A DNA stretch of 64,000 nucleotides from Solimonas soli DSM 21787 (GTDB lineage Bacteria > Pseudomonadota > Gammaproteobacteria > Nevskiales > Nevskiaceae), in NCBI RefSeq assembly GCF_000474945.1, contig NZ_KI440838.1:99433-163432 (forward strand), in the 5' to 3' direction. Shown here piece by piece: positions 28,074-38,915 of the stretch (position 1 is the stretch's first letter; each line of letters opens with the position of its first letter). The notes below the pieces were generated by a model. That model saw only the letters and a program-made list of their open reading frames with translations. It made no database searches and had not been told where the DNA came from. Made by a program: the position numbers and the translations under genes.

Positions 28074-28179
28074 CGGGGTGCCCTGCGGGGGGGTGCAGGG
28101 CGGGGGGACCGGTTCAGCAAGTGCGGGGCCAGACTAAAGGCAGGCCGCTGAACTCAATCTGAACGCGCTGCCGGATTCG

Positions 28180-30075
<1,896 letters not shown>

Positions 30076-30077
30076 GT

Positions 30078-30266
30078 TCAGGGTGCCGGCACCGAGGTTT
30101 CGTCAGCTCGGCCATCCCGGCCTCGCAGCGAAACCCGGCCCACGCCGTCCTTGGCGCGGGCGCTCGCCGGCGTGGACTGCCATGCAAGGCAGTCCACGAC
30201 AGCCCCGGCTCGCCCGGCATGGCCGCCGCCGATGACGATGACGTCGAAATGCTGAAGGTCCGGCAT
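30078..30266 (-). pseudogene. Duplicated mnmG start reading into the insert (upstream ORF)
   Basis: The 62-codon frame begins [18 protein letters not shown], the proper MnmG opening with the FAD motif, then leaves homology (RAGAVVDCLAWQ) inside the hairpin insert. It ends with TGA two bases before the mnmG ATG at 30075, so the two may be translationally coupled. It probably marks the original start of mnmG, now separated from the gene body. A functional peptide is not suggested. Confidence 0.6.
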
Positions 30267-30361
30267 ATAGTAAGGACGCGCGGGTGAAGTCCGCGAAGGG
30301 GCGCGGATTCTACGCCAATCTCCGCGCGCGGTTAAATTTTGCCCAGGCCGGGCCCGGATGC

Positions 30362-30766
30362 TCAGGGCAGCGGCAGGCGGTCCGGCTCGACGAAGCGGCT
30401 GCGCGCCATGCCGCTGTCCAGCTGCGCCGGACTGTAGTGCGCGCCGAGCAGGGCGCGCGCATCGGCGAACAGCTCCGGATGCGCGGCGGCGAAGGCCGGC
30501 CAGTCGGCCTGCGGCAGCGCCCGCCGACGCAGGTCGATCAGGCGCAGCAGGGCGACCGTCATCGTCTCGTGATACCTGGCCTCGGCGCCGGCGTGCGTCA
30601 CGTAAGCCCGCAGGAGCGTGCAGAAGCGCGTCTGGCCTTCGCCGGCATCCGCCGTGTCGCGCAGGCATTGCCAGGCGGCGCGGACGTGTTCGGCATGACC
30701 GAACGCCGAGGCCGGCAGCGAACCGTCGGCCAGTCCGGCCAGCAGGCTCGCGCCGTCGCGCGGCAT
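30362..30766 (-). CDS. Conserved hypothetical protein
   Basis: The 134-residue cytoplasmic protein has a recognisable pattern: FGHAEHVRAAW near 23-33, TRFCTLLRAYVTHAG in the middle, RYHETMTVALLRL near 64-76 and a C-terminal FAAAHPELF with a helical end. I recall a family of similar small proteins in proteobacteria and actinobacteria without known function. No signal peptide or membrane segment is present. It is 21 bp behind the DUF962 gene in the same direction, so the two are probably co-transcribed, possibly reading on to mnmG. Confidence 0.7.
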   Translation of the reverse strand: MPRDGASLLAGLADGSLPASAFGHAEHVRAAWQCLRDTADAGEGQTRFCTLLRAYVTHAGAEARYHETMTVALLRLIDLRRRALPQADWPAFAAAHPELFADARALLGAHYSPAQLDSGMARSRFVEPDRLPLP

Positions 30767-30787
30767 GAGGGCCCGACTTCCGGTGGC

Positions 30788-31096
30788 TCAGAACGCCAGC
30801 TTGCCGCTCAGCATCTCCCACCACATGCGCCAGTCGCCGACGAAGGAGTAGAACGGATGGCGGAACGTCGCCGGGCGGTTCTTCTCGTAGAAGAAATGAC
30901 CGACCCAGGCGAAGCCATAGCCGAGCACCAGCGCCAGCGGCAGATACCACCACAGCATCTTGAACAGCGCGAACAGCAGGCAGGCCAGGGCCAGGCTGGA
31001 GCCCACGAAGTGCAGGCGACGCGCCGTCTGGTTGGAGTGCTCGGTCAGATAGAAGGCGTAGAAATCGGAGAACGTCTTGTATTGCGTGTCGGCCAT
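30788..31096 (-). CDS. DUF962/Mpo1-like membrane protein
   Basis: The 102-residue protein has two hydrophobic segments ([16 protein letters not shown] and [16 protein letters not shown]) with histidines in [15 protein letters not shown] and [16 protein letters not shown]. These match DUF962, the family of yeast Mpo1, an iron-dependent dioxygenase for 2-hydroxy fatty acids. Conservation of the histidines suggests it is active in lipid oxidation, though substrates of bacterial members are unproven. GGGGTGGACC precedes the ATG. It heads a likely two-gene operon with the hypothetical protein at 30362. Confidence 0.85.
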   Translation of the reverse strand: MADTQYKTFSDFYAFYLTEHSNQTARRLHFVGSSLALACLLFALFKMLWWYLPLALVLGYGFAWVGHFFYEKNRPATFRHPFYSFVGDWRMWWEMLSGKLAF

Positions 31097-31212
31097 GGTC
31101 CACCCCTTGCGACAGCCCGGTTCGATGTCGGCGAGTATAGGCGGCCCGGGTGACGCCGCGCAGTCATGGCTTCGCCGCTATGCTTGTCGGACGACGACGA
31201 CAGGGAGCGGTG

Positions 31213-31683
31213 GTGAAGCGACGCGAAGGCGAAACCCTGCCGATGCTCGGTTGGCGCGAGTGGCTGGCGCTGCCCGATCTCGGCATCGCGCGGATCAAGG
31301 CCAAGGTCGACAGCGGCGCGCGCTCGTCGGCGCTGCACGTGGCGACGCTGGAGACCCTGGCCGGCGAGCGCGTGCGCTTTTCGCTGCGCCCGCTGCAAAA
31401 CAGCGAGCGCGTGCAGTGGTGCGAGGCCGCCATGGTCGACCGCCGCTGGGTGACGGATTCGGGCGGTCATCGCGAGTTGCGGCCCTTCATCCGCACCGGC
31501 ATCGAACTGGGCGGTCAGCGCTGGGATGCCGAGCTGTCGCTGTCGGCGCGCCGCGACGGCATGCGCTTCCGCATGCTGCTCGGCCGCACGGCGCTGGCCG
31601 GGCGTTTCGCGATCGACCCGGCGGCCAGCTTCGTGCAGGGCCGCAGGTCGGCACGGGGCACGGCCGGCAAAGGACAGGCATGA
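31213..31683 (+). CDS. Retropepsin-like aspartic protease (RimB-like / 'ATP-dependent zinc protease')
   Basis: The 156-residue protein has the retropepsin DSGA motif in [15 protein letters not shown] (about 27-41), followed by the beta-rich core ending [16 protein letters not shown]. The family is often annotated as an ATP-dependent zinc protease beside rimK genes. A GTG at 31213, preceded by AGGGAG, is taken as start; the open frame begins earlier at 31150. Its stop overlaps the rimK ATG (ATGA), so the two are translationally coupled. RimB in Pseudomonas, from memory, belongs to a RimK-associated set; the exact role here is inferred. Confidence 0.82.
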   Translation: MKRREGETLPMLGWREWLALPDLGIARIKAKVDSGARSSALHVATLETLAGERVRFSLRPLQNSERVQWCEAAMVDRRWVTDSGGHRELRPFIRTGIELGGQRWDAELSLSARRDGMRFRMLLGRTALAGRFAIDPAASFVQGRRSARGTAGKGQA

Positions 31684-32585
31684 AGATCGGCATTCTCTCG
31701 CGTAACCGGCATCTGTATTCGACGCGGCGCCTGATCGAGGCGGCCGAGGCGCGCGGCCACAAGGTGCAGGTCATCGACGTGCTGCGCTGCTACATGAAGA
31801 TCCAGCCGCACCAGCCGGAAATCTGGTATCGCGGCCGGAAGCTCGAAGGCTTCGACGCGGTGATCCCGCGCATCGGCGCCTCGGTCACCTTCTACGGCAC
31901 GGCCGTCGTGCGCCAGTTCGAGATGCAGGGCGTCTACACGCTCAACGAATCGGTGGCGATCACGCGCGCCCGCGACAAGCTGCGCGCGCTGCAGCTGCTG
32001 GCGCGCAAGGGCGTCGGCCTGCCGCGCACCGGCTTCGCGCACGCGCCGGACGACACCGAGGGCGTCATGCAGCTGGTCGGCGGCGCGCCGATGGTGATCA
32101 AGCTGATCGAGGGCACGCAGGGCCAGGGCGTGGTGCTCGCCGAGACGGCCAACGCGGCGTCGTCGGTGATCGAGGCCTTCCGCGGTCTCGACGCCTACTT
32201 CCTCGTGCAGGAGTTCGTCGGCGAGGCCAGGGGCAGCGACATCCGCTGCTTCGTGGTCGGCGGCGAGGTGGTCGCGGCGATGCAGCGCACGGCCTGCGAG
32301 GGCGAGTTCCGCTCCAACCTGCATCGCGGCGGCAGCGCCACGCCGATGGAGATCACGCCCGCCGAGCGGCGCACGGCACTGCGCGCGGCGCGCATCATGG
32401 GCCTCAACGTCGCCGGCGTCGATCTGCTGCGCTCGAAGTCGGGGCCGATGGTGATGGAGGTCAATTCCTCGCCCGGGCTCGAGGGCATCGAGGCCGCGTC
32501 CGGCATCGACATCGCGGGCGCGATCATCGGTTTCGTCGAGGCCAACGCCAGGCCGGGGCGGACCAAGACAAAAGGGCGCGGGTGA
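31680..32585 (+). CDS. rimK: RimK-type ATP-grasp alpha-L-glutamate ligase
   Basis: The 301-residue enzyme has the RimK opening [21 protein letters not shown] and ATP-grasp elements: [15 protein letters not shown] (about 136-150), [20 protein letters not shown] and [15 protein letters not shown] with the metal-binding Glu and Asn. In E. coli RimK adds glutamates to ribosomal protein S6. The ATG at 31680 overlaps the stop of the protease gene. A hairpin (10-bp arms at 32598-32607 and 32611-32620) follows, but no T-run. The retropepsin-like and AstE-like neighbours suggest that its product is processed. Confidence 0.92.
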   Translation: MKIGILSRNRHLYSTRRLIEAAEARGHKVQVIDVLRCYMKIQPHQPEIWYRGRKLEGFDAVIPRIGASVTFYGTAVVRQFEMQGVYTLNESVAITRARDKLRALQLLARKGVGLPRTGFAHAPDDTEGVMQLVGGAPMVIKLIEGTQGQGVVLAETANAASSVIEAFRGLDAYFLVQEFVGEARGSDIRCFVVGGEVVAAMQRTACEGEFRSNLHRGGSATPMEITPAERRTALRAARIMGLNVAGVDLLRSKSGPMVMEVNSSPGLEGIEAASGIDIAGAIIGFVEANARPGRTKTKGRG

Positions 32586-32661
32586 GCGGCTGCGCTTGCG
32601 AAGTGCCAGCGGCACTTCGCGCAGGCGCGAACCCCGGCCAGGGAGCGTTTGGCTATGGCGA

Positions 32662-32682
32662 GACGTGACTCAATGTCACGTC
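32662..32682. promoter_or_regulatory. Operator-like palindrome between rimK and the deacylase gene
   Basis: GACGTGAC and GTCACGTC form perfect 8-bp arms around a 5-nt centre (TCAAT). The site lies 90 bp upstream of the deacylase start and no gene is present. It looks like a dimeric regulator's site; the regulator is unknown. Confidence 0.3.
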
Positions 32683-32772
32683 GAGTTCGGACAAACGCCG
32701 GGCAGGGGCGAAATTGGGAGATGGGGTCGCGCCAGGGATGGTGGCGACGCCGCTCATGCAGGGAGGCGATGC

Positions 32773-33834
32773 ATGGCGCGACGCAAGGCGACGGATGACG
32801 GCTTCGAGATTGGCGGCCAGCGCGTCGCACCTGGCGAGGCGCGCGTCGTCGAGCTGCCGGTCGCGCGCCTCTACACCAGCACGCCGGTGTCGCTGCCGGT
32901 GCGCGTGCTGCGCGGCCGCGAACCGGGGCCGACGCTGTTCGTCAGCGCCGCGCTGCACGGCGACGAGATCAACGGCGTCGAGATCATCCGCCGCCTCCTG
33001 CTGCAGCGCGCGCTGAAGCGCCTGCGCGGCACCGTGCTGGCGGTGCCGGTCGTCAACACCCTGGCCTTCGTGCACCAGTCGCGCTATCTGCCGGACCGTC
33101 GCGACCTCAACCGCAGCTTTCCCGGCAGCGAGAAAGGCTCGCTGGCGGCTCGGCTCGCGCATCTGTTCCTCAGGGAGATCGTCGGCCGCGCGCAGTACGG
33201 CGTCGACCTGCATACTGGCGCCATCCATCGCCCGAACCTGCCGCATATCCGCGGCGACCTCGACAATCCGGAGACGGTGCGGCTGGCCAAGGCCTTCGGC
33301 GTGCCGCTGGTGCTGAACTCGCCGACCACGCCCGGCACGCTGCGCCAGTACACGACCGCGCACGGCATTCCGGTGCTGCTGTACGAGGCCGGCGAGGCGC
33401 TGCGCTTCGACGAGCTGGCGATCCGCACCGGCGTGCGCGGCCTGCTGAACGTGATGGCGGCGCTCGACATGCTGCCCAGCGCGCCGCGCCGCGAACGCCT
33501 GCCGGAGCCGGTGATCGCGCGCGCCAGCAGCTGGATCCGCGCGCCGGCCAGCGGCGTGCTGCGCGCCCAGGTGGCGCTCGGCGAGGAGGTGCACAAGGGC
33601 CAGGTGCTCGGCGTCGTCGGCGATCCGATCGGCAGCAGCGAGGTGCCGGTGCTGGCCAATGCGCACGGCGTGGTCATCGGCCGCGCCGCGCTGCCGCTGA
33701 CCTACGAGGGCGAGGCGCTCTTCCATCTGGCGCGCTTCGATGCGCCGGAAACGGCGGCCGGCGTCGCGCGCAACATCCGCAGCGCGCGCCGCGTGCTCAA
33801 GCGCGGACGGCGCAATCAGCCGCGCCTGGTGTGA
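32773..33834 (+). CDS. AstE/AspA-like zinc deacylase (M14 family)
   Basis: The 353-residue protein belongs to the succinylglutamate desuccinylase/aspartoacylase group. Zinc ligands are in AALHGDEINGVEIIRRL (His and Glu, about 56-72) and YGVDLHTGAIHRPNLP (His). RRDLNRSFPGS near 113 is also typical. The C-terminal third (WIRAPASGVLRAQVALGEEVHKG) resembles the beta-domain of these enzymes. GGGAGG six bases before ATG 32773 fixes the start. Adjacency to RimK suggests it removes or edits an amide-linked modification; there is no arginine-catabolic ast cluster here. The 187-bp gap to rimK contains a hairpin and an operator-like palindrome. Confidence 0.88.
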   Translation: MARRKATDDGFEIGGQRVAPGEARVVELPVARLYTSTPVSLPVRVLRGREPGPTLFVSAALHGDEINGVEIIRRLLLQRALKRLRGTVLAVPVVNTLAFVHQSRYLPDRRDLNRSFPGSEKGSLAARLAHLFLREIVGRAQYGVDLHTGAIHRPNLPHIRGDLDNPETVRLAKAFGVPLVLNSPTTPGTLRQYTTAHGIPVLLYEAGEALRFDELAIRTGVRGLLNVMAALDMLPSAPRRERLPEPVIARASSWIRAPASGVLRAQVALGEEVHKGQVLGVVGDPIGSSEVPVLANAHGVVIGRAALPLTYEGEALFHLARFDAPETAAGVARNIRSARRVLKRGRRNQPRLV

Positions 33835-33982
33835 GCGCTCCCGGCCGCGGGCGGGGTTTCCCTCAAATCGATTCACGGCATTTCCCGCCGGACGTGCAGA
33901 ATCGTTGTACGACGTGGCGCCGGTGACCGCTCAAGCCCTTGATTTCGACACGCGAACGGTCGGAATTGCGCGCCTAGTCATA

Positions 33983-33988
33983 TACAAT
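33983..33988 (+). promoter_or_regulatory. Putative -10 element of the nuo operon
   Basis: TACAAT within CATATACAATCCC is the best -10-like match in the 225 bp between the deacylase gene and nuoA. It predicts a leader of about 65 nt. No good -35 is seen, so an activator may be needed. Confidence 0.4.
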
Positions 33989-34059
33989 CCCGCCACTTTA
34001 CCGAGCGCGGCGGCAATGTGGCCCCGTGCCGGGTCCGGACGGTACTCGAGAGGCTAGCG

Positions 34060-34500
34060 ATGGCTCCCATCAGCGCGTGGTCGGCAAACACCTGGTCCCT
34101 GATCGTCTACGTCATCGCCGTGTGTGGCCTGGTTGCGCTGATGCTCGGGCTGTCGTGGGTGCTCGGCGGCCGCGACTGGGGCCGCGCCAAGAACGAGCCC
34201 TTCGAGTCCGGCGTGGTCGGCCAGGGCACGACCAGCATCCGCCTGTCGGCCAAGTTCTATCTGGTCGCGATGTTCTTCGTGATCTTCGACGTCGAAGCCC
34301 TGTTCCTTTACGCCTGGGCGGTTTCCGTCAAGGAAGCCGGCTGGGCCGGCTTCGTCGAGGCCGTCATTTTCATCTTCATCCTCGCCGCCAGCCTCGTCTA
34401 TTTGTGGAAGATCGGCGCGCTCGAATGGGCGCCCGCCTCCCGCGCGAAACTGATGCGGGAACGCCAGGCCGAGCGATCGGCACCATCGTCGGGGCGCTGA
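34060..34500 (+). CDS. nuoA: NADH-quinone oxidoreductase subunit A
   Basis: The 146-residue inner-membrane subunit has three helices and the conserved loop [13 protein letters not shown] followed by [22 protein letters not shown], the diagnostic segment of NuoA/ND3 near the quinone site. The cysteine commonly found in the ESG loop is replaced by Val-Val region here. The ATG at 34060 follows the leader predicted above. It is the first gene of the 13-gene complex I operon; genes follow in standard order at short spacing. Confidence 0.95.
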   Translation: MAPISAWSANTWSLIVYVIAVCGLVALMLGLSWVLGGRDWGRAKNEPFESGVVGQGTTSIRLSAKFYLVAMFFVIFDVEALFLYAWAVSVKEAGWAGFVEAVIFIFILAASLVYLWKIGALEWAPASRAKLMRERQAERSAPSSGR

Positions 34501-34531
34501 AACCTCGCGCCGCCAGCCAGCAGAGCCAGCC

Positions 34532-35200
34532 ATGGAATACACACTCACGCGCATTGACCCGAACGCGCCGCGCTATCCGATGGAGCAGCGCGAAAAGGTG
34601 CGCGATCCGCTCGAGGAACAGGTCCACAAGAACGTCTTCCTCGGCACGCTGGAAAGCGCGCTGCACGGTGTCGTCAACTGGGGCCGCAAGAACTCGATCT
34701 GGCCGTACAACTTCGGCCTGTCGTGCTGCTACGTGGAGATGGCGACCGCCTTCACGCCGACGCACGATCTGGCGCGCTTCGGCGCCGAAGTCATCCGCGC
34801 CTCGCCGCGCCAGGCCGATCTCATGGTCGTCGCCGGCACCTGCTTCATGAAGATGGCGCCGGTCGTGCAGCGCCTCTACGAGCAGATGCTCGAGCCGAAG
34901 TGGGTCATCAGCATGGGCGCCTGCGCCAACTCGGGCGGCATGTACGACATCTATTCGGTCGTGCAGGGCGTCGACAAGTTCCTGCCGGTCGACGTCTACA
35001 TCCCCGGCTGCCCGCCGCGGCCCGAGGCCTTCCTGCAGGCGCTGAACCTGCTGCAGGACGCGATCGGCAAGGAGCGCCGCCCGCTGTCCTGGGTGGTCGG
35101 CGACCAGGGCGTCTACAAGGCCGAATTCCCGTCGCGCCGCGAGACACTGCGCCCCGAACGCAGCGCGCAGACGACGCTGCGCACGCCGGACCAGGTCTGA
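34532..35200 (+). CDS. nuoB: NADH-quinone oxidoreductase subunit B
   Basis: The 222-residue peripheral subunit holds the N2 iron-sulfur cluster that donates electrons to quinone. Ligands are the tandem cysteines in [11 protein letters not shown] (near 63-64), [10 protein letters not shown] and [10 protein letters not shown]. The C-terminal tail after residue 185 is longer and basic. It is 31 bp after nuoA. Confidence 0.97.
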   Translation: MEYTLTRIDPNAPRYPMEQREKVRDPLEEQVHKNVFLGTLESALHGVVNWGRKNSIWPYNFGLSCCYVEMATAFTPTHDLARFGAEVIRASPRQADLMVVAGTCFMKMAPVVQRLYEQMLEPKWVISMGACANSGGMYDIYSVVQGVDKFLPVDVYIPGCPPRPEAFLQALNLLQDAIGKERRPLSWVVGDQGVYKAEFPSRRETLRPERSAQTTLRTPDQV

Positions 35201-35205
35201 AGCCG

Positions 35206-37002
35206 ATGGCAGACGACGTTCCGCACCCCACGCCGGCCGGCCTCGACAGCGAGGTCATCCGCGATCTCTACGCGCGCTTCGGCGAAGGCACGTTCACGAC
35301 GCAGCAGACCCGGGACGGCATGCCGACGCTGTGGGTCGGCGCCGAGCGCATCGTCGAGATCCTGCGTTACCTGAAGGGCGGCATCGCCAAGCCGTACAAG
35401 ATGCTGTACGACCTGACCGCGGTCGACGAGCGCCTGCGCAAGCACCGCCAGGGCCTGCCGCCGGCCGATTTCACGGTCGTCTACCAGCTGCTGTCGGTGG
35501 AGCGCGACATGGCGCGCGGCGCGACGCCGGACCTGCGCCTGAAAGTCGCGCTGCGCGGCGAGTTCCCGCACCTGCCGACGGTGACGGGCGTCTACGCCAA
35601 TGCCAACTGGTACGAGCGCGAAGTCTGGGATCTGTTCGGCATCGTCTTCGACGGCCATCCGAATCTGCGCCGCATCCTGCTGCCGCCGCGCTGGGTCGGC
35701 CATCCGCTGCGCAAGGAGCACCCGGCGCGCGCGACCGAGTTCGACCCGTTCGTGCTCGACCAGATGCGCCAGGATCTCGATCAGGAAGCGCTGCTGTTCA
35801 AGCCCGAAGAATGGGGCATGAAGAAGGGCACCGACAACGAGGACTTCATGTTCCTCAACCTCGGCCCGAACCATCCTTCGGCGCACGGCGCCTTCCGCAT
35901 CGTGCTGCAGCTCGACGGCGAGGAGATCGTCGATTGCGTGCCCGACATCGGCTACCACCATCGTGGCGCCGAGAAGATGGGCGAGCGCCAGAGCTGGCAC
36001 TCGTACATCCCGTACACCGACCGCATCGATTATCTCGGCGGCGTGATGAACAACCTGCCGTACGTGATGACCGTCGAGAAGCTCGCGGGCATCAAGGTGC
36101 CGCCGCGTGCGCAGACCGTGCGCATCATGATGTCGGAGTTCTTCCGCATCACCTCGCACCTGCTGTTCTACGGCACCTTCCTGCAGGACGTCGGCGCGAT
36201 GTCGCCGGTGTTCTACGCCTTCGTCGACCGCCAGAAGGCCTACGACGTCATCGAGGCCGTCACCGGCTTTCGCATGCATCCGGCCTGGTACCGCATCGGC
36301 GGCCTCGCCCATGACCTGCCGCAGGGCTGGGACCGCCTGGTCCGCGAGTTCGTCGAGCATCTGCCGAAGCGGCTCGACGAGTACCAGAAGGCGGCGCTGG
36401 AGAACGGCATCGTCGTCGCCCGTACGCGCGGCGTCGCGCAGTACAACACCGCGCAGGCGCTTGAATGGGGCACGACCGGCGGCGGCCTGCGTGCGACCGG
36501 CCTCGGCTACGACCTGCGCAAGACGCGGCCGTACTGCGGCTACGAGCACTTCGATTTCGAGGTGCCGACCGGCTCGCGCGGCGATGCCTACGACCGCCTG
36601 ATCGTGCGCGTCGAGGAGATGCGCCAGTCGGTGCGCATCATCGAGCAGTGCCTCAAGAACATGCCGTCGGGCCCGTACAAGGCCGACCATCCGCTGACGA
36701 CGCCGCCGCCGAAGGACCGCACGCTGGCCGACATCGAAACGCTGATCACGCACTTCCTGCAGGTGTCGTGGGGGCCGGTGATCCCGGCCGGCGAGGCGTG
36801 CACGATGATCGAGGCGACCAAGGGCCTCAACAGCTATTACCTGACCTCGGACGGCAGCACGATGAGCTATCGCACGCGCATCCGCACGCCGAGCTTCGCG
36901 CATCTGCAGCAGATTCCGAGCGTCATCCGCGGCAGCATGATTCCCGATCTGATCGCGTACATCGCATCGATCGACTTCGTGATGGCCGACGTGGATCGTT
37001 AA
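35206..37002 (+). CDS. nuoCD: NADH-quinone oxidoreductase fused subunit C/D
   Basis: The 598-residue protein joins NuoC (about 1-200; [37 protein letters not shown]) and NuoD (about 215-598; [31 protein letters not shown]) in one frame, as in E. coli (about 600). The linker is roughly [14 protein letters not shown]. NuoD lines the quinone cavity, with the HPSAHGA segment near the quinone head. Many Xanthomonad-type operons keep C and D separate, so the fusion is useful taxonomically. The frame is open upstream, but the ATG at 35206 is six bases after the nuoB stop. Confidence 0.96.
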   Translation: MADDVPHPTPAGLDSEVIRDLYARFGEGTFTTQQTRDGMPTLWVGAERIVEILRYLKGGIAKPYKMLYDLTAVDERLRKHRQGLPPADFTVVYQLLSVERDMARGATPDLRLKVALRGEFPHLPTVTGVYANANWYEREVWDLFGIVFDGHPNLRRILLPPRWVGHPLRKEHPARATEFDPFVLDQMRQDLDQEALLFKPEEWGMKKGTDNEDFMFLNLGPNHPSAHGAFRIVLQLDGEEIVDCVPDIGYHHRGAEKMGERQSWHSYIPYTDRIDYLGGVMNNLPYVMTVEKLAGIKVPPRAQTVRIMMSEFFRITSHLLFYGTFLQDVGAMSPVFYAFVDRQKAYDVIEAVTGFRMHPAWYRIGGLAHDLPQGWDRLVREFVEHLPKRLDEYQKAALENGIVVARTRGVAQYNTAQALEWGTTGGGLRATGLGYDLRKTRPYCGYEHFDFEVPTGSRGDAYDRLIVRVEEMRQSVRIIEQCLKNMPSGPYKADHPLTTPPPKDRTLADIETLITHFLQVSWGPVIPAGEACTMIEATKGLNSYYLTSDGSTMSYRTRIRTPSFAHLQQIPSVIRGSMIPDLIAYIASIDFVMADVDR

Positions 37003-37005
37003 GTC

Positions 37006-37548
37006 ATGAGCGCCACATCCCAAGACAATGTGATCAAACTCGCCGACCTGGTCGGCAGGCCGGCCGCTAAGCCGGAGCCGTTCGTGCTGTCCGACGCGGA
37101 AAAGCACGAGATCGAGCATGAGCTGACGCACTTCCCGGACGGCCGCGCCGCCAGCATCGAGGCGTTGAAGATCGTGCAGAAGCATCGCGGCTGGGTGCCG
37201 GACGGCGCGCTCGAACCGATCGCGCGGATGATCGGCATCGGCGCCGCCGAACTCGAAGGCGTCGCCACGTTCTATTCGCTGATCTACCGCCAGCCGGTCG
37301 GCCGCCACGTCATCAAGGTCTGCGACAGCATCACCTGCTTCCTGGTCGGCTACGACGAAATCAAGGCGACGCTGGAACGGACGCTCGGCATCGGCTACGG
37401 CCAGACCACCGCCGACGGCCGCTTCACGCTGCTGCCGATCTGCTGCATCGGCGCCTGCGACAAGGGTCCGGCGCTGATGATCGACGACGACCTGCACACC
37501 GACCTGACGCCGCAGAACGTCGTCGGGCTGCTGGAGGCGTACCCGTAA
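37006..37548 (+). CDS. nuoE: NADH-quinone oxidoreductase subunit E
   Basis: The 180-residue subunit carries a [2Fe-2S] cluster with thioredoxin-like fold: ligands in [10 protein letters not shown] (near 106-111) and [10 protein letters not shown] (near 146-152). The segment [15 protein letters not shown] is typical. It is three bases after nuoCD and its stop overlaps the nuoF start (TAATG). Confidence 0.96.
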   Translation: MSATSQDNVIKLADLVGRPAAKPEPFVLSDAEKHEIEHELTHFPDGRAASIEALKIVQKHRGWVPDGALEPIARMIGIGAAELEGVATFYSLIYRQPVGRHVIKVCDSITCFLVGYDEIKATLERTLGIGYGQTTADGRFTLLPICCIGACDKGPALMIDDDLHTDLTPQNVVGLLEAYP

Positions 37549-38909
37549 TGAGCGCTGCGATCGAAAAAGACCTGCTCGTCCGTCCGCTGACGGCGCGCAT
37601 CACCGCCGGACTGCCGGTCGACCTCGCGTCGTACGAGGCGACCGGCGGCTATCGCGCCCTGCGCCGCGCGCTCAAGGAACTGTCGCCGGCCGACGTGCAG
37701 TCGCGGGTCAAGGATTCGAACCTGCGCGGCCGCGGCGGCGCGGGCTTTCCGACCGGCGTGAAGTGGGGCCTGGTGCCGATGGGCCCGGACGCCGGCGCCA
37801 AGTATCTCGTCTGCAATGCCGACGAGATGGAGCCGAACACCTTCAAGGACCGCCTCCTGATGGAGGACGCGCCGCACCAGCTGATCGAAGGCATGCTGGT
37901 CGCCGGCTACGCGATCCAGGCCACAGCCGGCTACATCTTCCTGCGCGGCGAATACGTGAAGGCGGCGGCGCGCCTCAACGCGGCGCTCGCCGAAGCGCGC
38001 GCCGCCGGCCTGCTCGGCCCCACCGATGGTAAGGGCATCCTCGGTTCGGGCTGGGACTTCACGCTCGTCGTCCACACCGGCGCCGGCCGCTACATCTGCG
38101 GTGAAGAAACCGCGCTGATCAACTCGCTCGAAGGCCGCCGCGCCAACCCGCGCGCCAAGCCGCCGTTCCCGCAGATCGCCGGCGCCTGGGGCCGGCCGAC
38201 CGTCGTCAACAATGTCGAGTCGCTGTGCAATATCGCGCCGATCGTCGAGTACGGCGCCGAGTGGTTCCGCGGCCTGTCGCAGGGCAAGTCCAAGGACGGC
38301 GGCACCAAGCTCTACGGCGCCAGCGGCCGCGTCAAGCGCGGCGGCATCTATGAGCTGCCGATCGGCACCACGGCGCGCGAGATTCTCGAAGAGCATGCCG
38401 GCGGCATGCGCGAGGGCTACACGCTGAAGTGCTGGCTGCCGGGCGGCGCCTCGACCGACTTCCTGATGCCCGAGCATCTCGACCTGGCGATGGATTTCGA
38501 CACCATCGCCAAGGCCGGTTCGCGCATGGGCACCGGCCTGATCCTCGCGCTCGACCAGACGCACAACATGGTCGCGGCGGTGCGCAATCTCGAAGAATTC
38601 TTCGCGCGCGAATCCTGCGGCTGGTGCACGCCGTGCCGCGACGGCCTGCCGTGGAGCGTGAAGATGCTCAAGGCACTCGAAGAAGGCCGCGGCAGCGCCG
38701 AGGACATCGTCCAGCTCGAAAAGCTCACCAAGTTGCTCGGTCCGGGCAAGACCTTCTGCGCGCATGCACCGGGCGCGATGGAGCCGCTGCAGTCGGCGCT
38801 GAAGTTCTTCCGTTCCGAGTTCGAAGCCGGCGTCGCCAAGACCCCGGCCGCAGCCGCCGGCGCCGATGCGCTGGCCGCCACCGGCGCGAGCAGCGCCAAG
38901 GTCGCATAA
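37548..38909 (+). CDS. nuoF: NADH-quinone oxidoreductase subunit F
   Basis: The 453-residue subunit oxidises NADH. It has the glycine-rich FMN/NADH site [15 protein letters not shown] (about 60-75), the [12 protein letters not shown] segment, and the N3 [4Fe-4S] ligands [12 protein letters not shown] near 357-364 with a fourth Cys in [11 protein letters not shown]. Its ATG overlaps the nuoE stop. The C-terminal tail is Ala-rich. Confidence 0.97.
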   Translation: MSAAIEKDLLVRPLTARITAGLPVDLASYEATGGYRALRRALKELSPADVQSRVKDSNLRGRGGAGFPTGVKWGLVPMGPDAGAKYLVCNADEMEPNTFKDRLLMEDAPHQLIEGMLVAGYAIQATAGYIFLRGEYVKAAARLNAALAEARAAGLLGPTDGKGILGSGWDFTLVVHTGAGRYICGEETALINSLEGRRANPRAKPPFPQIAGAWGRPTVVNNVESLCNIAPIVEYGAEWFRGLSQGKSKDGGTKLYGASGRVKRGGIYELPIGTTAREILEEHAGGMREGYTLKCWLPGGASTDFLMPEHLDLAMDFDTIAKAGSRMGTGLILALDQTHNMVAAVRNLEEFFARESCGWCTPCRDGLPWSVKMLKALEEGRGSAEDIVQLEKLTKLLGPGKTFCAHAPGAMEPLQSALKFFRSEFEAGVAKTPAAAAGADALAATGASSAKVA

Positions 38910-38915
38910 GCTCCC

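Noticed and set aside
32655-32772. ATG at 32655 as an earlier start of the deacylase
   Set aside because: It is in another frame, and the ATG at 32773 has a strong GGGAGG and the family N-terminus.
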